This document shows, one piece after another, positions 1 to 8,324 of a stretch of 59,836 nucleotides of DNA. The translations under genes were made by a program, and so were the position numbers. How positions within the stretch are numbered: position 1 is the stretch's first letter; every line of letters starts with the position of its first letter. The DNA is from a virus. The stretch spans positions 1 to 59,836 of the IMG/VR virus record IMGVR_UViG_3300026184_000061, one strand, 5' to 3'. The notes beneath the pieces were generated by a model. The model had not been told where the DNA came from, did not search any database, and was given only the letters and a program-made list of their open reading frames with translations.

Positions 1-89
1 CTCACAATGGTATGATCCATGTCTATTGGACGGATCACCTGGAAAGTACGGTCCCTGCGACTTGGCTCAAAGCCGTGGAGAAAAATTGA
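1..89 (+). CDS. 3' fragment of the small SH3-like gene, cut by the window edge
   Basis: Second copy of the end of the gene that is complete at 59589-59798; only about the last 28 codons are here. The stop TGA at 87-89 overlaps the ATG of the Nudix gene (TGATG). On the circular molecule this is not a separate gene. Confidence 0.85.
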   Translation, partial: HNGMIHVYWTDHLESTVPATWLKAVEKN

Positions 90-127
90 TGCAAGCGGCC
101 GGAATCCTTTTCAAGTGTGGCCCCCGC
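1..127. repeat. terminal direct repeat, left copy (circular assembly overlap)
   Basis: These 127 bases are identical to the last 127 bases of the window (59710-59836). A 127-base exact end overlap is what a de Bruijn assembler with k=127 leaves on a circular or circularly permuted molecule, so I read it as an assembly join, not a packaged terminal repeat. It holds the 3' end of the small gene at 59589-59798 (stop at 87-89) and the first codons of the Nudix gene (ATG at 89). A real short terminal repeat is not excluded. Confidence 0.9.
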
Positions 128-473
128 CGTACTGCTGCTCAAGCGTAGCGATGAGGGCGATGCCGCTGGGACCTGGGCGCTTCCGGGCGGTAAAGTGGAG
201 GAAGGAGAAACGGACCGCGACGCGGCCTTGCGTGAATTGCAAGAGGAATGCCGGATCGTATTAGATAACAGCGAGAATCTGAAACTTCTTCATGTGAAGA
301 TCGGCAATCCGCTGTGCTACACCACTTATTCGGCGAATGTACGCGAGCCGTTCACACCGCAACTGAACGACGAACATACAGGTCATGTCTGGGCGCGGAT
401 GAATGATCTACCCGAACCGCTGCATCCAGGTGTTCAAGAAATGTTTCAAGACATGGGAGAACTACCACGATGA
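89..473 (+). CDS. Nudix hydrolase, reading frame interrupted near the start
   Basis: Nudix proteins hydrolyse nucleoside diphosphates linked to another moiety, using a metal bound by the Nudix box. The box is visible: GGKVEEGE, then REL and QEEC, though the usual Gly near its end is Arg. The ATG at 89 overlaps the upstream stop and begins MQAAGILFKCG, a normal Nudix first strand, but that frame hits TAG after 19 codons. Skipping one C in the C5 run at 121-125 joins it to the open frame that continues to 473. The uninterrupted part from GTG 117 (118 aa) lacks the first strand and has no ribosome site. A base-calling or assembly error at the join, a real mutation, or +1 slippage on CCC-C are all possible. 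The stop overlaps the next gene by 4 bp. Confidence 0.75.
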
Positions 474-790
474 AGAAGTTTTTGGAGACAGCTACGCCGC
501 TCGGAGCCAGCGGGACTTATACCGGAGTAACTCGCCCGGTGAACGACACGCCGGATAAGGTCGAAGTATTCGCTGAGTTTCTCGCGGACCAAGCTTCGGC
601 CAACAACGGCGCTCAGCTCCAGGGTTCCGATGACGGCACGAATTGGTTCGTCATCGCTCAGGGAACCTTGACAGCGAGTGTTCCGCTGGCGCTCAGTGCG
701 GTGCTGCTCTATGCGAACTATCGCGTCGTCCTCACCAATGGCGGCACGGCGCAGACTTCTTTGCAGGTCAAGTCCGGCGTGACCGGCTAA
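470..790 (+). CDS. small beta-rich virion-associated protein, hypothetical
   Basis: A 106-residue protein rich in Thr, Ser, Val and Ala in short alternating stretches, as in all-beta decoration or fibre domains; no Cys and no membrane segment. It starts on an ATGA overlap with the Nudix stop and is followed closely by a second small beta-type protein, between portal/MuF and scaffold genes. A head decoration or accessory virion role is inferred from position only; I recognise no named family. Confidence 0.6.
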   Translation: MKKFLETATPLGASGTYTGVTRPVNDTPDKVEVFAEFLADQASANNGAQLQGSDDGTNWFVIAQGTLTASVPLALSAVLLYANYRVVLTNGGTAQTSLQVKSGVTG

Positions 791-809
791 TCAATTTGAG
801 GAGAGCGAC

Positions 810-1073
810 ATGCTGCTGATCAACACCCCACTGAGCAAGCTCGACAGCCCGGACGTGGCTGTAGACTTGAACACTTTGGTAGAACAAGGCGAATACACTG
901 GTCTCGGCGTGACGATGACCAATGCTCCGGCGACTGATTCGAGCACGATCTTCAAGCTTCTTGTCAGCGTAGATCCGAGTACCGGCGACGTTACTCAATT
1001 CATCATCGATGCGGCCGGTACGGCTTCGCGTACCTACACCAAAGCGACGACAACCTGGGGAGCGTGGGCATAA
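810..1073 (+). CDS. small protein ending in a pyocin-knob-like motif, hypothetical
   Basis: An 87-residue protein with a good ribosome site (GAGGAGAG) before ATG 810. The C-terminal part, an Asp-rich strand followed by RTYTKATTTWGAWA, resembles the knob repeat of some fibre proteins, which ends in W-x-x-W. Its TAA overlaps the next ATG by one base, so the two are probably translationally coupled. The likely role is a head fibre or decoration protein; this is inferred from motif and position. Confidence 0.55.
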   Translation: MLLINTPLSKLDSPDVAVDLNTLVEQGEYTGLGVTMTNAPATDSSTIFKLLVSVDPSTGDVTQFIIDAAGTASRTYTKATTTWGAWA

Positions 1074-2101
1074 TGGCTAAGCATATTCACATCCACTTAC
1101 ATCGGGCTGCGACTCGGGATCGTAAGGCGAAGGACGCTGGTGGTCCTTCCATGGTGCCTTCTATCGAAAAGGCGCTTCGCGGTTGCGAAGAGCGCCTGCG
1201 CTCTGCAAAAAGTAAAAAGGGGAAGGAACTTTTCAAGAGCGCGCTGTGGGACTACAAAGAAGCCTTGGCAATGGCGCATGAGGATTTGGATTACGACAAA
1301 TTCATGCGTCAAGCGATGTCCAAAACATCTCGCGGTGTCATGGCCGAGCAGGACTATCGGGTGAAGGGCGGAGACCGGGCGCGTGCAGGGGATATTGATC
1401 TAAAAGGTCGTGGCGAACTTACCGGCACCATCGTGCTGAAGGACGGCAAGACGTGGTATCGCAAGCCGAATGAAAAAATTCTATACGGTCCGTTCAATTC
1501 TGTGTCGGAGGCTAAAGCAGACGCGAGTAAACGGGGTGTGAAGATCGGCGATGCTAAGGACGAGCACATCGGCTGGAATGCGATGGTCAAAAAGCTGGAA
1601 AAGGAGGGTAACTCTAAGAAGTCGGCGGAAAAGATTGCCGGTGCCATCAACGCCAAGAAAAACGGCGATACGAAAGACGGAGACATCCCCACTACCGTTC
1701 GCACAGCAGACAGCCGCTGGAACGCAATTGTTGAGTGCGACAATTCAGGTACGACTTGTACTGCTGAATTCTATTCCGGCGACCGACCGATGCCGCGCCT
1801 GAACTTCACTGAACGTAACACCAATCACAGTGAAATGGTTAGGAAAGTTCAGACGATGCTACGTCGGATGAAGCCGACTGGTGACGCAGGTAAGAAGGGT
1901 TGGATTTCTTCTTGGAAAGTCACTTATCAAGGGAAGCTGATCGCCAAGGGCAGCATCGATGAGCCTGAAGAAAACCAAAGCGCAGCTCGGAGTCAAGCCA
2001 GAGAGGATGCTATCGAGAATATGCAAGCGTTTCTCGATGAAGATAAGTGGGGTAAGGCCAAAATCCAGATTGATGTCAAGTCTGTGAACATCAAAAGCTG
2101 A
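1073..2101 (+). CDS. HIHIH-leader protein with a phage Gly-Trp/Lys-rich segment, hypothetical
   Basis: A 342-residue protein. ATG 1073 overlaps the upstream stop (TAATG) and is preferred over an in-frame GTG at 1064. It begins MAKHIHIHLH, a leader whose coding DNA shares 17 identical bases with the start of the gene at 6236. The middle carries a segment beginning GWNAMVKKLEKEG, a short helical motif seen in many phage head-region proteins. The C-terminal third is a separate charged domain. It sits directly before the protease/scaffold gene, so a head morphogenesis role is likely; the reaction is unknown. Confidence 0.6.
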   Translation: MAKHIHIHLHRAATRDRKAKDAGGPSMVPSIEKALRGCEERLRSAKSKKGKELFKSALWDYKEALAMAHEDLDYDKFMRQAMSKTSRGVMAEQDYRVKGGDRARAGDIDLKGRGELTGTIVLKDGKTWYRKPNEKILYGPFNSVSEAKADASKRGVKIGDAKDEHIGWNAMVKKLEKEGNSKKSAEKIAGAINAKKNGDTKDGDIPTTVRTADSRWNAIVECDNSGTTCTAEFYSGDRPMPRLNFTERNTNHSEMVRKVQTMLRRMKPTGDAGKKGWISSWKVTYQGKLIAKGSIDEPEENQSAARSQAREDAIENMQAFLDEDKWGKAKIQIDVKSVNIKS

Positions 2102-2110
2102 GAAAACGCT

Positions 2111-3592
2111 ATGTCGACAAAAGACAAAAACTTCCACGTCATGGACCGTATGACGTTCTTCACTACTGCGAAGATCGGCCCGAAGCGCTCCACAACTCCG
2201 GAAGGTTTTTTACTGTGTGAAGAAGTGCCGATCGCCCGCACAGGTATGATGATCTACGGCCCTGATGAAACGCCGATTGAAATCGGGGACGAAGGGATCG
2301 CTAAGATCTTCCGAGAAGAAGAGGACGTATTTCGTCCGGAGACAATCGCTTCCGCGCAAGGTAAGCCAGTAGTCGATGAGCATCCGGACGATGACGTAAC
2401 GCCAGAGAACTGGCGTAAGCTCACTCACGGCGTGATGCTGAACGTGCGTCGCGGAAAGGGTGCAATGGATGATCTTCTGATAGGAGATCTCCTGATCACA
2501 ACGCCGGAAGGCATCAAGGCCGTGCAAAACGGCAAAAAGGAAGTCTCGCTCGGGTATGAAGCGGATTACGAGCCGCTAGGACCAGGCCGGGGCAAGCAGA
2601 GCAACATCATCATCAACCACATCGCTTTGGTCGACAACGGCAGGTGCGGACCACGATGTGCCATCAGTGACCATGCAACAGTGAAAGAGGAGCCTACTAT
2701 GGCAAAGCGAAAGGTGACTTCGGACAAACTGAAGGCCCTCCTGACTCGCGCCTTCACGGCGAAGACTAAGGATGAGCTGGAAGATCTGTCCAAAGAAGTA
2801 GAAGACGACTTCCCCGAAGAAGCGGGTTCGGGCGAAAGCGGCGACACGCACATCCACATCCACAGCGAGGGTGGAACCGCCCCGGCGGGCGAGGTCGCTG
2901 ATGAGGAAGAGCCGATCGGCGGCGGCGCTGAGGAAGAGGGTCGAATGGAGTTTCAGGATGATCCGGAAGATCAAAAGGTTCTGGCGCAGGTGCTCGAAGC
3001 CATTCAGAGCCTGACTGCTCGTATCGAAGCCCTGGAACAGGCTGCCACGGCGGGCAGCGCACCGGCTTCGGCCGGCGATGAGCTGACCGACGAAGGCGAT
3101 CTGGGCAAGGTGTCCGACGAAGACATGGAAGAGCAGATCAAAGACGAAGCTCCGGAAGGTCTGGGCGAGGAAGCTGTCAAGGCCAAGGATTCCGCTTATC
3201 TGGGCGAATCTTTCCGCGATACGATTTCGCTCGCCGAAATCCTCGTACCCGGTATCGCCTTCCCCACGTTCGACCGTTCGGCGAACCCTGGCGCAACCGT
3301 GAAGACGCTATGCGGCTTCCGTCGCAAGGCGCTGGATGCAGCGTACAAGGATGACACGAACCGTGCCATCATCGACGAAATCATGGGCGGTCGGGTTCTG
3401 AATACCAAGAAGATGACCTGCGACGCGGTCCGCACCGTGTTCCGTTCGGCGGCTGTCACGAAGAAGAAGTGGAACGCTGCTCAGCGTACTTCGGACTCCG
3501 CCGTGCATCAGCCTCCCACCCAGGGCCAGATGACCGGCCCGCGTTCTATCGCAGAGCTGAATCAGAAGCTTCGCGAACACTACCAGCACTAA
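2111..3592 (+). CDS. DUF2213 prohead protease/scaffold-like protein
   Basis: A 493-residue protein. Residues about 1-210 match the DUF2213 pattern (VVDEHPDDDVTPENW, later VSLGYEADYE and an HIALVDNGRCGPRCA-like segment), a family found before capsid genes and regarded as prohead protease. Residues 230-340 are very acidic with a coiled-coil stretch, like a scaffolding domain, and contain a THIHIHSEGG motif near residue 246. The C-terminal 130 residues form another globular part. Layout fits a protease-scaffold fusion that is processed during head assembly. The next gene starts 13 bases after the stop. Confidence 0.8.
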   Translation: MSTKDKNFHVMDRMTFFTTAKIGPKRSTTPEGFLLCEEVPIARTGMMIYGPDETPIEIGDEGIAKIFREEEDVFRPETIASAQGKPVVDEHPDDDVTPENWRKLTHGVMLNVRRGKGAMDDLLIGDLLITTPEGIKAVQNGKKEVSLGYEADYEPLGPGRGKQSNIIINHIALVDNGRCGPRCAISDHATVKEEPTMAKRKVTSDKLKALLTRAFTAKTKDELEDLSKEVEDDFPEEAGSGESGDTHIHIHSEGGTAPAGEVADEEEPIGGGAEEEGRMEFQDDPEDQKVLAQVLEAIQSLTARIEALEQAATAGSAPASAGDELTDEGDLGKVSDEDMEEQIKDEAPEGLGEEAVKAKDSAYLGESFRDTISLAEILVPGIAFPTFDRSANPGATVKTLCGFRRKALDAAYKDDTNRAIIDEIMGGRVLNTKKMTCDAVRTVFRSAAVTKKKWNAAQRTSDSAVHQPPTQGQMTGPRSIAELNQKLREHYQH

Positions 3593-3605
3593 GGAGCAAG
3601 AGCCA

Positions 3606-4145
3606 ATGAGCAAGACCATGCGAATGAAAACTCGTGACGCGGCTTTCACGTATCGTATGGGCGCGGGCTATCCGGGTGATGTCGATCGCACCCATCCCGC
3701 TTCCATCGAGCCGAATCTGATCGATTCGGGTGCGCCTCCGACCGCCTATGGTCAGGGTGTCATCGTGGACGGCACGTCCCATGCAATCCGTCCGCTGACG
3801 TCCGGCGATTCCGGCGTCACTGAACTGTACGGCATCACCGTTCGTCCGTATCCGACTCAGCAGTCTTCGGGTACGAACTACGGCGCGGCTAGCCTCGGTT
3901 CCGCAACGCCGCCGACCTCCGGTATCGTCGATGTCATCCGCGAGGGTTACGTCATGGCCAGCATCGTCGGTTCGCCGGTGAAGAATGGCCCGGTGTATAT
4001 CTGGACGGCGGCCAGTTCTGGCAACCATGTCCAGGGCGGCTTCGAAGCGGCTGATGGCACGACCAACACGGCCTCGATCGCGAATGCGGTCTTCAACGGT
4101 CCTGCTGATGCGAATGGCGTCGGCGAAATCTTCATCCACGCCTAA
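3606..4145 (+). CDS. capsid cement/decoration-like protein
   Basis: A 179-residue Gly, Ser, Thr and Pro-rich protein with a strong ribosome site (AAGGAG). Pattern and place, between the DUF2213 protease and the DUF2184 major capsid protein, match the small structural cement proteins of contractile phages. It has a VIREGYVMA core strand and VKNGPVYIW, as in beta-barrel cement folds. It probably stabilises the capsid surface. Assignment rests on synteny and general fold character. Confidence 0.7.
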   Translation: MSKTMRMKTRDAAFTYRMGAGYPGDVDRTHPASIEPNLIDSGAPPTAYGQGVIVDGTSHAIRPLTSGDSGVTELYGITVRPYPTQQSSGTNYGAASLGSATPPTSGIVDVIREGYVMASIVGSPVKNGPVYIWTAASSGNHVQGGFEAADGTTNTASIANAVFNGPADANGVGEIFIHA

Positions 4146-4165
4146 TCACGAGGGAAGTATCTGAA

Positions 4166-5284
4166 ATGAGCAAGCTGAATAAGATGCGAGCCAAAACGCG
4201 TGATGGCCTGACTTTCGACGCGCAGGGTTATCAGCCGATGGACGGCGTCGGTAACATGCGCGGCAAAATTCTGGACCATGCGTACAAGACTCACGACGGT
4301 GCCCGCACCGTAGACTCCACTGGCGCTTTCCTGATCGGTGAGCTGGAACGCCTGGACATGACCCTTCACGAGCCGCTGGCGGCAGTGACCTGGGGTCGTG
4401 ATGTCGATCTTCGCGAAGATGTGACCATCGCCGATGAGGTGTCGTCCTTCACGCTGTCGTCCTTCGGTTCGGCGGGCAGCTTGGGCCAGGGCAACGGTAT
4501 CGGCAACGGCAAAGCCTGGGTCGGTAAGAATACCGATCAGATCGCTGGCGTGTCCAACGACATCGCGAAGGTGCCGCACGAACTGCGTCCGTGGGCTCTC
4601 GAGCTGAAGTACACGATTCTGGAGCTCGAATCCGCTGCGAAGATGGGTCGTCCCATCGACCAGCAGAAGTACGAGGCTCTTCAGCTCAAGCATCAGATGG
4701 ACATCGACGAAATGGTGTACATCGGTGACACGAGCCTGAACGCGACCGGTCTGGTCAACAACACGTTGGTTACCAACGTCTCCAACCTGCCGAACGGCGC
4801 GGCGGCTTCGCCGACCTGGGCCAGCAAGACTCCGGACGAAATCCTCGCCGACGTCAACGCGGCGCTGACTTCCGTCTGGACGACGTCCGGTTACGCTGTG
4901 ATGCCGGGCAAGATCCTTCTGCCGCCCGAGCAGTACGGCTACATCAGCACCAAGAAGGTTTCGAATGCCGGTAACGTGTCCATCCTGAAGTATGTCCTGG
5001 AGAATAACATCCTGGCGACTTCGGGTTCTGGCAAGAAGCTGGAAATCTCGCCGCTGAAGTGGTTGGTCGGTGCGGGTTCGGGCGGTACGCTCGGTACGGC
5101 GGGCACGGTGGATCGTATGGTCGTGTACACTCAGGAGAAGAATCGGGTTCGCTATCCGATGACGCTTCTGCAGCGTACTCCGATCCAGTACGATTCCATC
5201 TACCACAAGACCACGTACTTCTGCCGTCTCGGTGAACTCGAGGTCGTGTATCCGGAGACCATCGGTTACTTCGACGGTCTGTAA
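4166..5284 (+). CDS. major capsid protein, DUF2184 family
   Basis: A 372-residue protein with GAGGGAAG upstream of ATG 4166. Features of the DUF2184/HK97-fold capsid group are visible: an N-terminal arm with LGQGNGIGNGKAWVG, the segment PWALELKYTILELESAAKMG, the E-loop-like DEMVYIGDT, and a C-terminal VRYPMTLLQRTPIQYDS. It forms the icosahedral shell. Its length is normal for the family. High GC third positions create a long antisense open frame over it that I do not regard as a gene. Confidence 0.92.
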   Translation: MSKLNKMRAKTRDGLTFDAQGYQPMDGVGNMRGKILDHAYKTHDGARTVDSTGAFLIGELERLDMTLHEPLAAVTWGRDVDLREDVTIADEVSSFTLSSFGSAGSLGQGNGIGNGKAWVGKNTDQIAGVSNDIAKVPHELRPWALELKYTILELESAAKMGRPIDQQKYEALQLKHQMDIDEMVYIGDTSLNATGLVNNTLVTNVSNLPNGAAASPTWASKTPDEILADVNAALTSVWTTSGYAVMPGKILLPPEQYGYISTKKVSNAGNVSILKYVLENNILATSGSGKKLEISPLKWLVGAGSGGTLGTAGTVDRMVVYTQEKNRVRYPMTLLQRTPIQYDSIYHKTTYFCRLGELEVVYPETIGYFDGL

Positions 5285-5298
5285 AAGGAGTCGCTATC

Positions 5299-5718
5299 AT
5301 GGCTAAGAATCAGAAGGCCAATCAGGCCGAAGAAGCGGCAGTCAAGGAAGCGGCAGCCGAAGAAGCGGCAGCCAAAGCCGCTGAAGAAGAGGCGGCCCGC
5401 AAGGCGGCGGAGGAAGCTGACGCCAAGGTCGCTCAGGCGAAGGTTGAAGCAGAAAAGGCGACTCTGACGGCTGCTGCGAAGCGGGCGGAAGAAGAGAGTA
5501 ACCTGCCTAAAGATGTGGAAGCCGTCATCGTGACGGTCCCCAAGCGGTTGGTCCTTCGCCTGACCCACCACGAGGTTCGTGTCCTCGAAGCGGGCGTTCA
5601 GAAGGTGGAGAAGCACGTCGCCGAACATTGGTGGAGCAAGGTGAACGGGGTCAAGATCTTCGACCCTGACGCCCCCATCGGTGAAAAGCAGGCCGACGCT
5701 CCTAAGGAAGGCGAGTAA
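5299..5718 (+). CDS. capsid-adjacent protein with Ala/Glu/Lys-rich coiled coil
   Basis: A 139-residue protein. The first 65 residues are almost pure Ala, Glu and Lys in heptad-like order (AAVKEAAAEEAAAKAAEEEA), predicting a long helix. A small globular domain follows, with RLVLRLTHHEVRVLEAGVQ and VAEHWWSKVNGV. The ribosome site AAAAGGAG is strong. Its place right after the capsid gene is typical of a head-associated protein of unknown role. Confidence 0.65.
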   Translation: MAKNQKANQAEEAAVKEAAAEEAAAKAAEEEAARKAAEEADAKVAQAKVEAEKATLTAAAKRAEEESNLPKDVEAVIVTVPKRLVLRLTHHEVRVLEAGVQKVEKHVAEHWWSKVNGVKIFDPDAPIGEKQADAPKEGE

Positions 5719-5776
5719 TCCATTCGGCGCTTTGTGCAGGGACGCACCTTGCGCCGACTTTTAAGAGGATACGAAC

Positions 5777-5998
5777 ATGCCACTGGAACAAAGCAGTTCG
5801 CAGGCAGCCTTCGAACACAACGTCAAGACGGAAATCGAAGCTGGGAAGCCTCAGAAACAGGCTGTCGCCATTGCTTATGAAACTCAGCGAGCAAACGACG
5901 AAGAGCCGAAGGAGTACGAACCTGATTACGAGGAAACCATTCCCGAAGAAGTTCCAGCCAGCGATTCTTGGGAACGTAGCACGGGAGGTGGGTACTGA
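5777..5998 (+). CDS. small phage protein with [12 protein letters not shown] motif
   Basis: A 73-residue acidic protein. Its core, [20 protein letters not shown] followed by VAIAYETQR, is a short helical signature common in tailed-phage structural regions but without assigned function. The C-terminus is Glu/Pro rich. The stop overlaps the next start (TGATG), so translation is probably coupled. Confidence 0.6.
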   Translation: MPLEQSSSQAAFEHNVKTEIEAGKPQKQAVAIAYETQRANDEEPKEYEPDYEETIPEEVPASDSWERSTGGGY

Positions 5999-6231
5999 TG
6001 GCGACCAGCAAGTTTCAAAAAGCGCAGAAGCAGGCGGCCAAGAACTTGGATGAGCGCTACTACGCAGCCTTGGAAAACATGATGGATGACATGGCTGAAG
6101 CAGACAAACGATCAATGGAAGACGAAGCTTATCCTGCGGATCTGCATGCGATTCGACGTCGATATAACTTCGGCGTGCCGGGCAACGGCATCGTTAACGA
6201 TGCGCTAGATAAATTCGATATCGCGAGGTAG
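5998..6231 (+). CDS. small hypothetical head-region protein
   Basis: A 77-residue charged, mostly helical protein with no Cys and no membrane segment. ATG 5998 overlaps the upstream stop. It lies in the run of small genes between capsid and connector genes; nothing in the sequence gives a function. Confidence 0.55.
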   Translation: MATSKFQKAQKQAAKNLDERYYAALENMMDDMAEADKRSMEDEAYPADLHAIRRRYNFGVPGNGIVNDALDKFDIAR

Positions 6232-6235
6232 AGTC

Positions 6236-6526
6236 GTGGACAAGCATATTCACATCCATGTAACAGATAGCGGCATCGTAAAGAAGTCATCGCGAAAGAA
6301 AACGAAGGATGTTGACGGCAGCAAGCTCAGTGCGCAGGAAATGAACAGTATTCTGAAGCAGTCTGGGTACGGAGATGCGATGGTCAAGACTGCACGATGC
6401 GTAAAGCGAACTGTCATCAAGGCAGAGTATGTCTACGACATCACTTACGACGATCCGGAAGAAGGTGTCGGCCGAGGTAAAGTGTATGTCACCGAAGAAA
6501 ATGGAAGACTGAAGGCGGAGTTCTGA
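6236..6526 (+). CDS. HIHIH-leader small protein
   Basis: A 96-residue protein starting at GTG 6236 with GAGGTAGAGTC upstream. It begins (V)DKHIHIHVTDSG, nearly the same leader as the 1073 gene, including 17 identical bases. After a basic linker comes a small alpha+beta domain ending YDITYDDPEEGVGRGKVYVT. The function is unknown; the shared leader suggests a common partner or metal site. Confidence 0.55.
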   Translation: MDKHIHIHVTDSGIVKKSSRKKTKDVDGSKLSAQEMNSILKQSGYGDAMVKTARCVKRTVIKAEYVYDITYDDPEEGVGRGKVYVTEENGRLKAEF

Positions 6527-6527
6527 C

Positions 6528-6995
6528 ATGACTGTCGAAGTAGCGCAGTTCCGAGCAGATTATCCCGAATTCGGGTCAACGACCGACTTTCCAAATTCGA
6601 CGTTGCAGTATTGGATCAAGGTCGCCTATTCCATGCTGAACGCCCAGCGTTGGGGTGCGCAGCTTGACATCGGTGCAGAACTCTTCGTAGCTCACAACGT
6701 TGCACTGGAAGCAAAGGCCGCGAAGGAAGCGAAGCGAGGTGGAGTACCGGGAGAACAGACCGGCCCTGTAAACAGCAAGTCGGTGGATAAGGTGTCTGTC
6801 GGTTACGATACGAACGGGGCCGCCGAAGAAAATGCAGGTCACTGGAATCTGACTATCTACGGTACGCGCTTCATTCGTATGGCGAAGCAGTTCGGGGCAG
6901 GACCGATCTTCGTAGGTGTGGGTGTTGCGCCCCCCATGAACGGACCAGCGTGGCCTGGACCGCTGACCACACCTGGGTTCACCAATTTCGGGTGA
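6528..6995 (+). CDS. head-tail connector, DUF4054 family
   Basis: A 155-residue protein with the DUF4054 pattern: FRADYPEFGSTTDFPNSTLQ, then WIKVAYSML, GAELFVAHNVALEAKA, and the C-terminal GTRFIRMAKQFGAGPIFVG. This family contributes the first connector ring below the portal. Its position between capsid and tail-completion genes agrees. ATG 6528 is one base after the preceding stop. Confidence 0.85.
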   Translation: MTVEVAQFRADYPEFGSTTDFPNSTLQYWIKVAYSMLNAQRWGAQLDIGAELFVAHNVALEAKAAKEAKRGGVPGEQTGPVNSKSVDKVSVGYDTNGAAEENAGHWNLTIYGTRFIRMAKQFGAGPIFVGVGVAPPMNGPAWPGPLTTPGFTNFG

Positions 6996-7000
6996 TCGCG

Positions 7001-7552
7001 ATGGCTAAGAAAAACGCCGCCAAGAAAATCGCCAGCAAAGCTGGAAATCTAACGAAAGATCTGGCTCGGTTGACGAAGGATAATGTCTTGGTCGGCGTTC
7101 CTTCTAGCCACGATGCTCGTAATGGAGACAGCGGCATCAACAATGCAACGCTGGCTTATATCCACGACAATGGATCGCCCGCTCGCAATATTCCAGCGCG
7201 TCCGTTCATGAAGCCTGGAATCAATGCAGTGCAGAAGGAAATCACTAAGCTTCTGCGTGGCGGAGCTCTGGATGTTCTCAGCGGGCAGTCAGGCGCGGCG
7301 GAAAAGTGTCTTCATAAGGTAGGACTGACCGCTGTGTCTTCTATCAAAAATACGATCAACGACGGCATCGGTCCTCCGCTCAAATGGGGTACTGTGAAGG
7401 GAAGACTTCGCAATCGTATCGCGGCAAAGGGGGCAAAAGCAGCTCTGGAAAAAGGTGGCGATAAGCCGAGCATGGCTGATGCGAAACCTTTGGTGGCTAC
7501 AGGCCAGATGCGCAACTCCATCACCTACGTGATCAGGGACAAGAAAAAATGA
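7001..7552 (+). CDS. tail completion / minor tail protein of the HK97 gp10-like type
   Basis: A 183-residue protein starting at ATG 7001; longer frames reach into the previous gene. It carries the gp10/virion-morphogenesis core: VLVGVPSS, an AYIHDNGSPARNIPARPFMKPG segment (about residues 48-69), and a C-terminal PLVATGQMRNSITY. These proteins help close the head-tail interface. It overlaps the next gene by 4 bp. Confidence 0.8.
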   Translation: MAKKNAAKKIASKAGNLTKDLARLTKDNVLVGVPSSHDARNGDSGINNATLAYIHDNGSPARNIPARPFMKPGINAVQKEITKLLRGGALDVLSGQSGAAEKCLHKVGLTAVSSIKNTINDGIGPPLKWGTVKGRLRNRIAAKGAKAALEKGGDKPSMADAKPLVATGQMRNSITYVIRDKKK

Positions 7553-7995
7553 CTATTGACGTTACAGACATTCTGGTTGACGCAGAACTGACAGACACGT
7601 TCACTGTCATTCGTCGCAAGGAAACTGTAGATGTACACGGTCGCAGTTCGGTGGTGGAAACCAAGTATCCGAATACAATCGGCGTCGTGACTGCAGTCAG
7701 CCCCAATGATCTGGACCGTCAAGATGGTTATCAGGTCATGAATCGGTCAATCAGTATCGTTAGTAATTTCTTTCTGCAAGGTGAGGTAACGGGTTATCAA
7801 CCTGACCTTATCTTGTGGCGCGGTAACAAATATATCGTCAAGACTGTGGACCCCTATCCGCAGTTCGGAGAAGGCTTCATGCAGGCCGAAGCGATGAGCG
7901 AAGACCGGACTGATACAGCTTTCCCCAAAGCGCCGCCTTCTCAATTGGCGTTCAACGACGCCGCTAACTCAGGTTATATGGTGACACTATGCTGA
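7549..7995 (+). CDS. head-closure / neck protein
   Basis: A 148-residue protein with a beta-rich body, including FTVIRRKETVDVHGRSSVVE and ILWRGNKYIVKTVDPYPQFG, a pattern typical of head-closure proteins that bind below the connector. It overlaps both neighbours by a few bases (ATGA-type junctions), so it belongs to the coupled neck block. The family is assigned by pattern and order only. Confidence 0.65.
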   Translation: MTIDVTDILVDAELTDTFTVIRRKETVDVHGRSSVVETKYPNTIGVVTAVSPNDLDRQDGYQVMNRSISIVSNFFLQGEVTGYQPDLILWRGNKYIVKTVDPYPQFGEGFMQAEAMSEDRTDTAFPKAPPSQLAFNDAANSGYMVTLC

Positions 7996-8318
7996 TTCAA
8001 ATCTTAGATGCTGTCGGCAGCAACCAGACAGTCATCGTCAAGGCGCAAGAAGCTGTCGTCGACAAGTCAGCTTCGATTGTAGCGACTAACACGGCACAGG
8101 ATCTTGCAGCAGCGAACGTCAATCGCAACGGCTTTGTCATGCAGAACCTGGGGGCGAATGACATGTATGTCAGCGATGTAGGGCCGGCCGACGCCGGAGT
8201 CACGTCGTTCAAAGTTTCTCCCGGCGCATTCTGGCCTCCTGCAGACTATCCTGTCAGTACGGGTGCTATCAGCGTATACGGTACGGCGAACGATGTAGCC
8301 GTTGCGAGGGAATGGTAA
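7989..8318 (+). CDS. small beta-sandwich virion protein, hypothetical
   Basis: A 109-residue protein with the recurring phage pattern NRNGFVMQNLG, a D-P-A-D turn, SPGAFWPPADYPV and GTANDVAVAREW at the end. Similar small all-beta proteins occur in neck or tail regions of contractile phages. ATG 7989 overlaps the upstream stop. It may decorate the neck or tail; the precise role is unknown. Confidence 0.6.
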   Translation: MLIQILDAVGSNQTVIVKAQEAVVDKSASIVATNTAQDLAAANVNRNGFVMQNLGANDMYVSDVGPADAGVTSFKVSPGAFWPPADYPVSTGAISVYGTANDVAVAREW

Positions 8319-8324
8319 TTCGTC

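Noticed and set aside
1-127. Terminal repeat as packaged direct repeats
   Set aside because: Length equals a common assembler k-mer, so an assembly overlap is the simpler reading.
3546-4139. 197-codon antisense frame over the cement protein gene
   Set aside because: Shadow of a high-GC-third-position gene; no start signal and Arg/Asp-rich shadow composition.
4142-5206. 354-codon antisense frame over the capsid gene
   Set aside because: It mirrors the codon pattern of the well-supported capsid gene, has Arg/His-rich shadow composition and no ribosome site.
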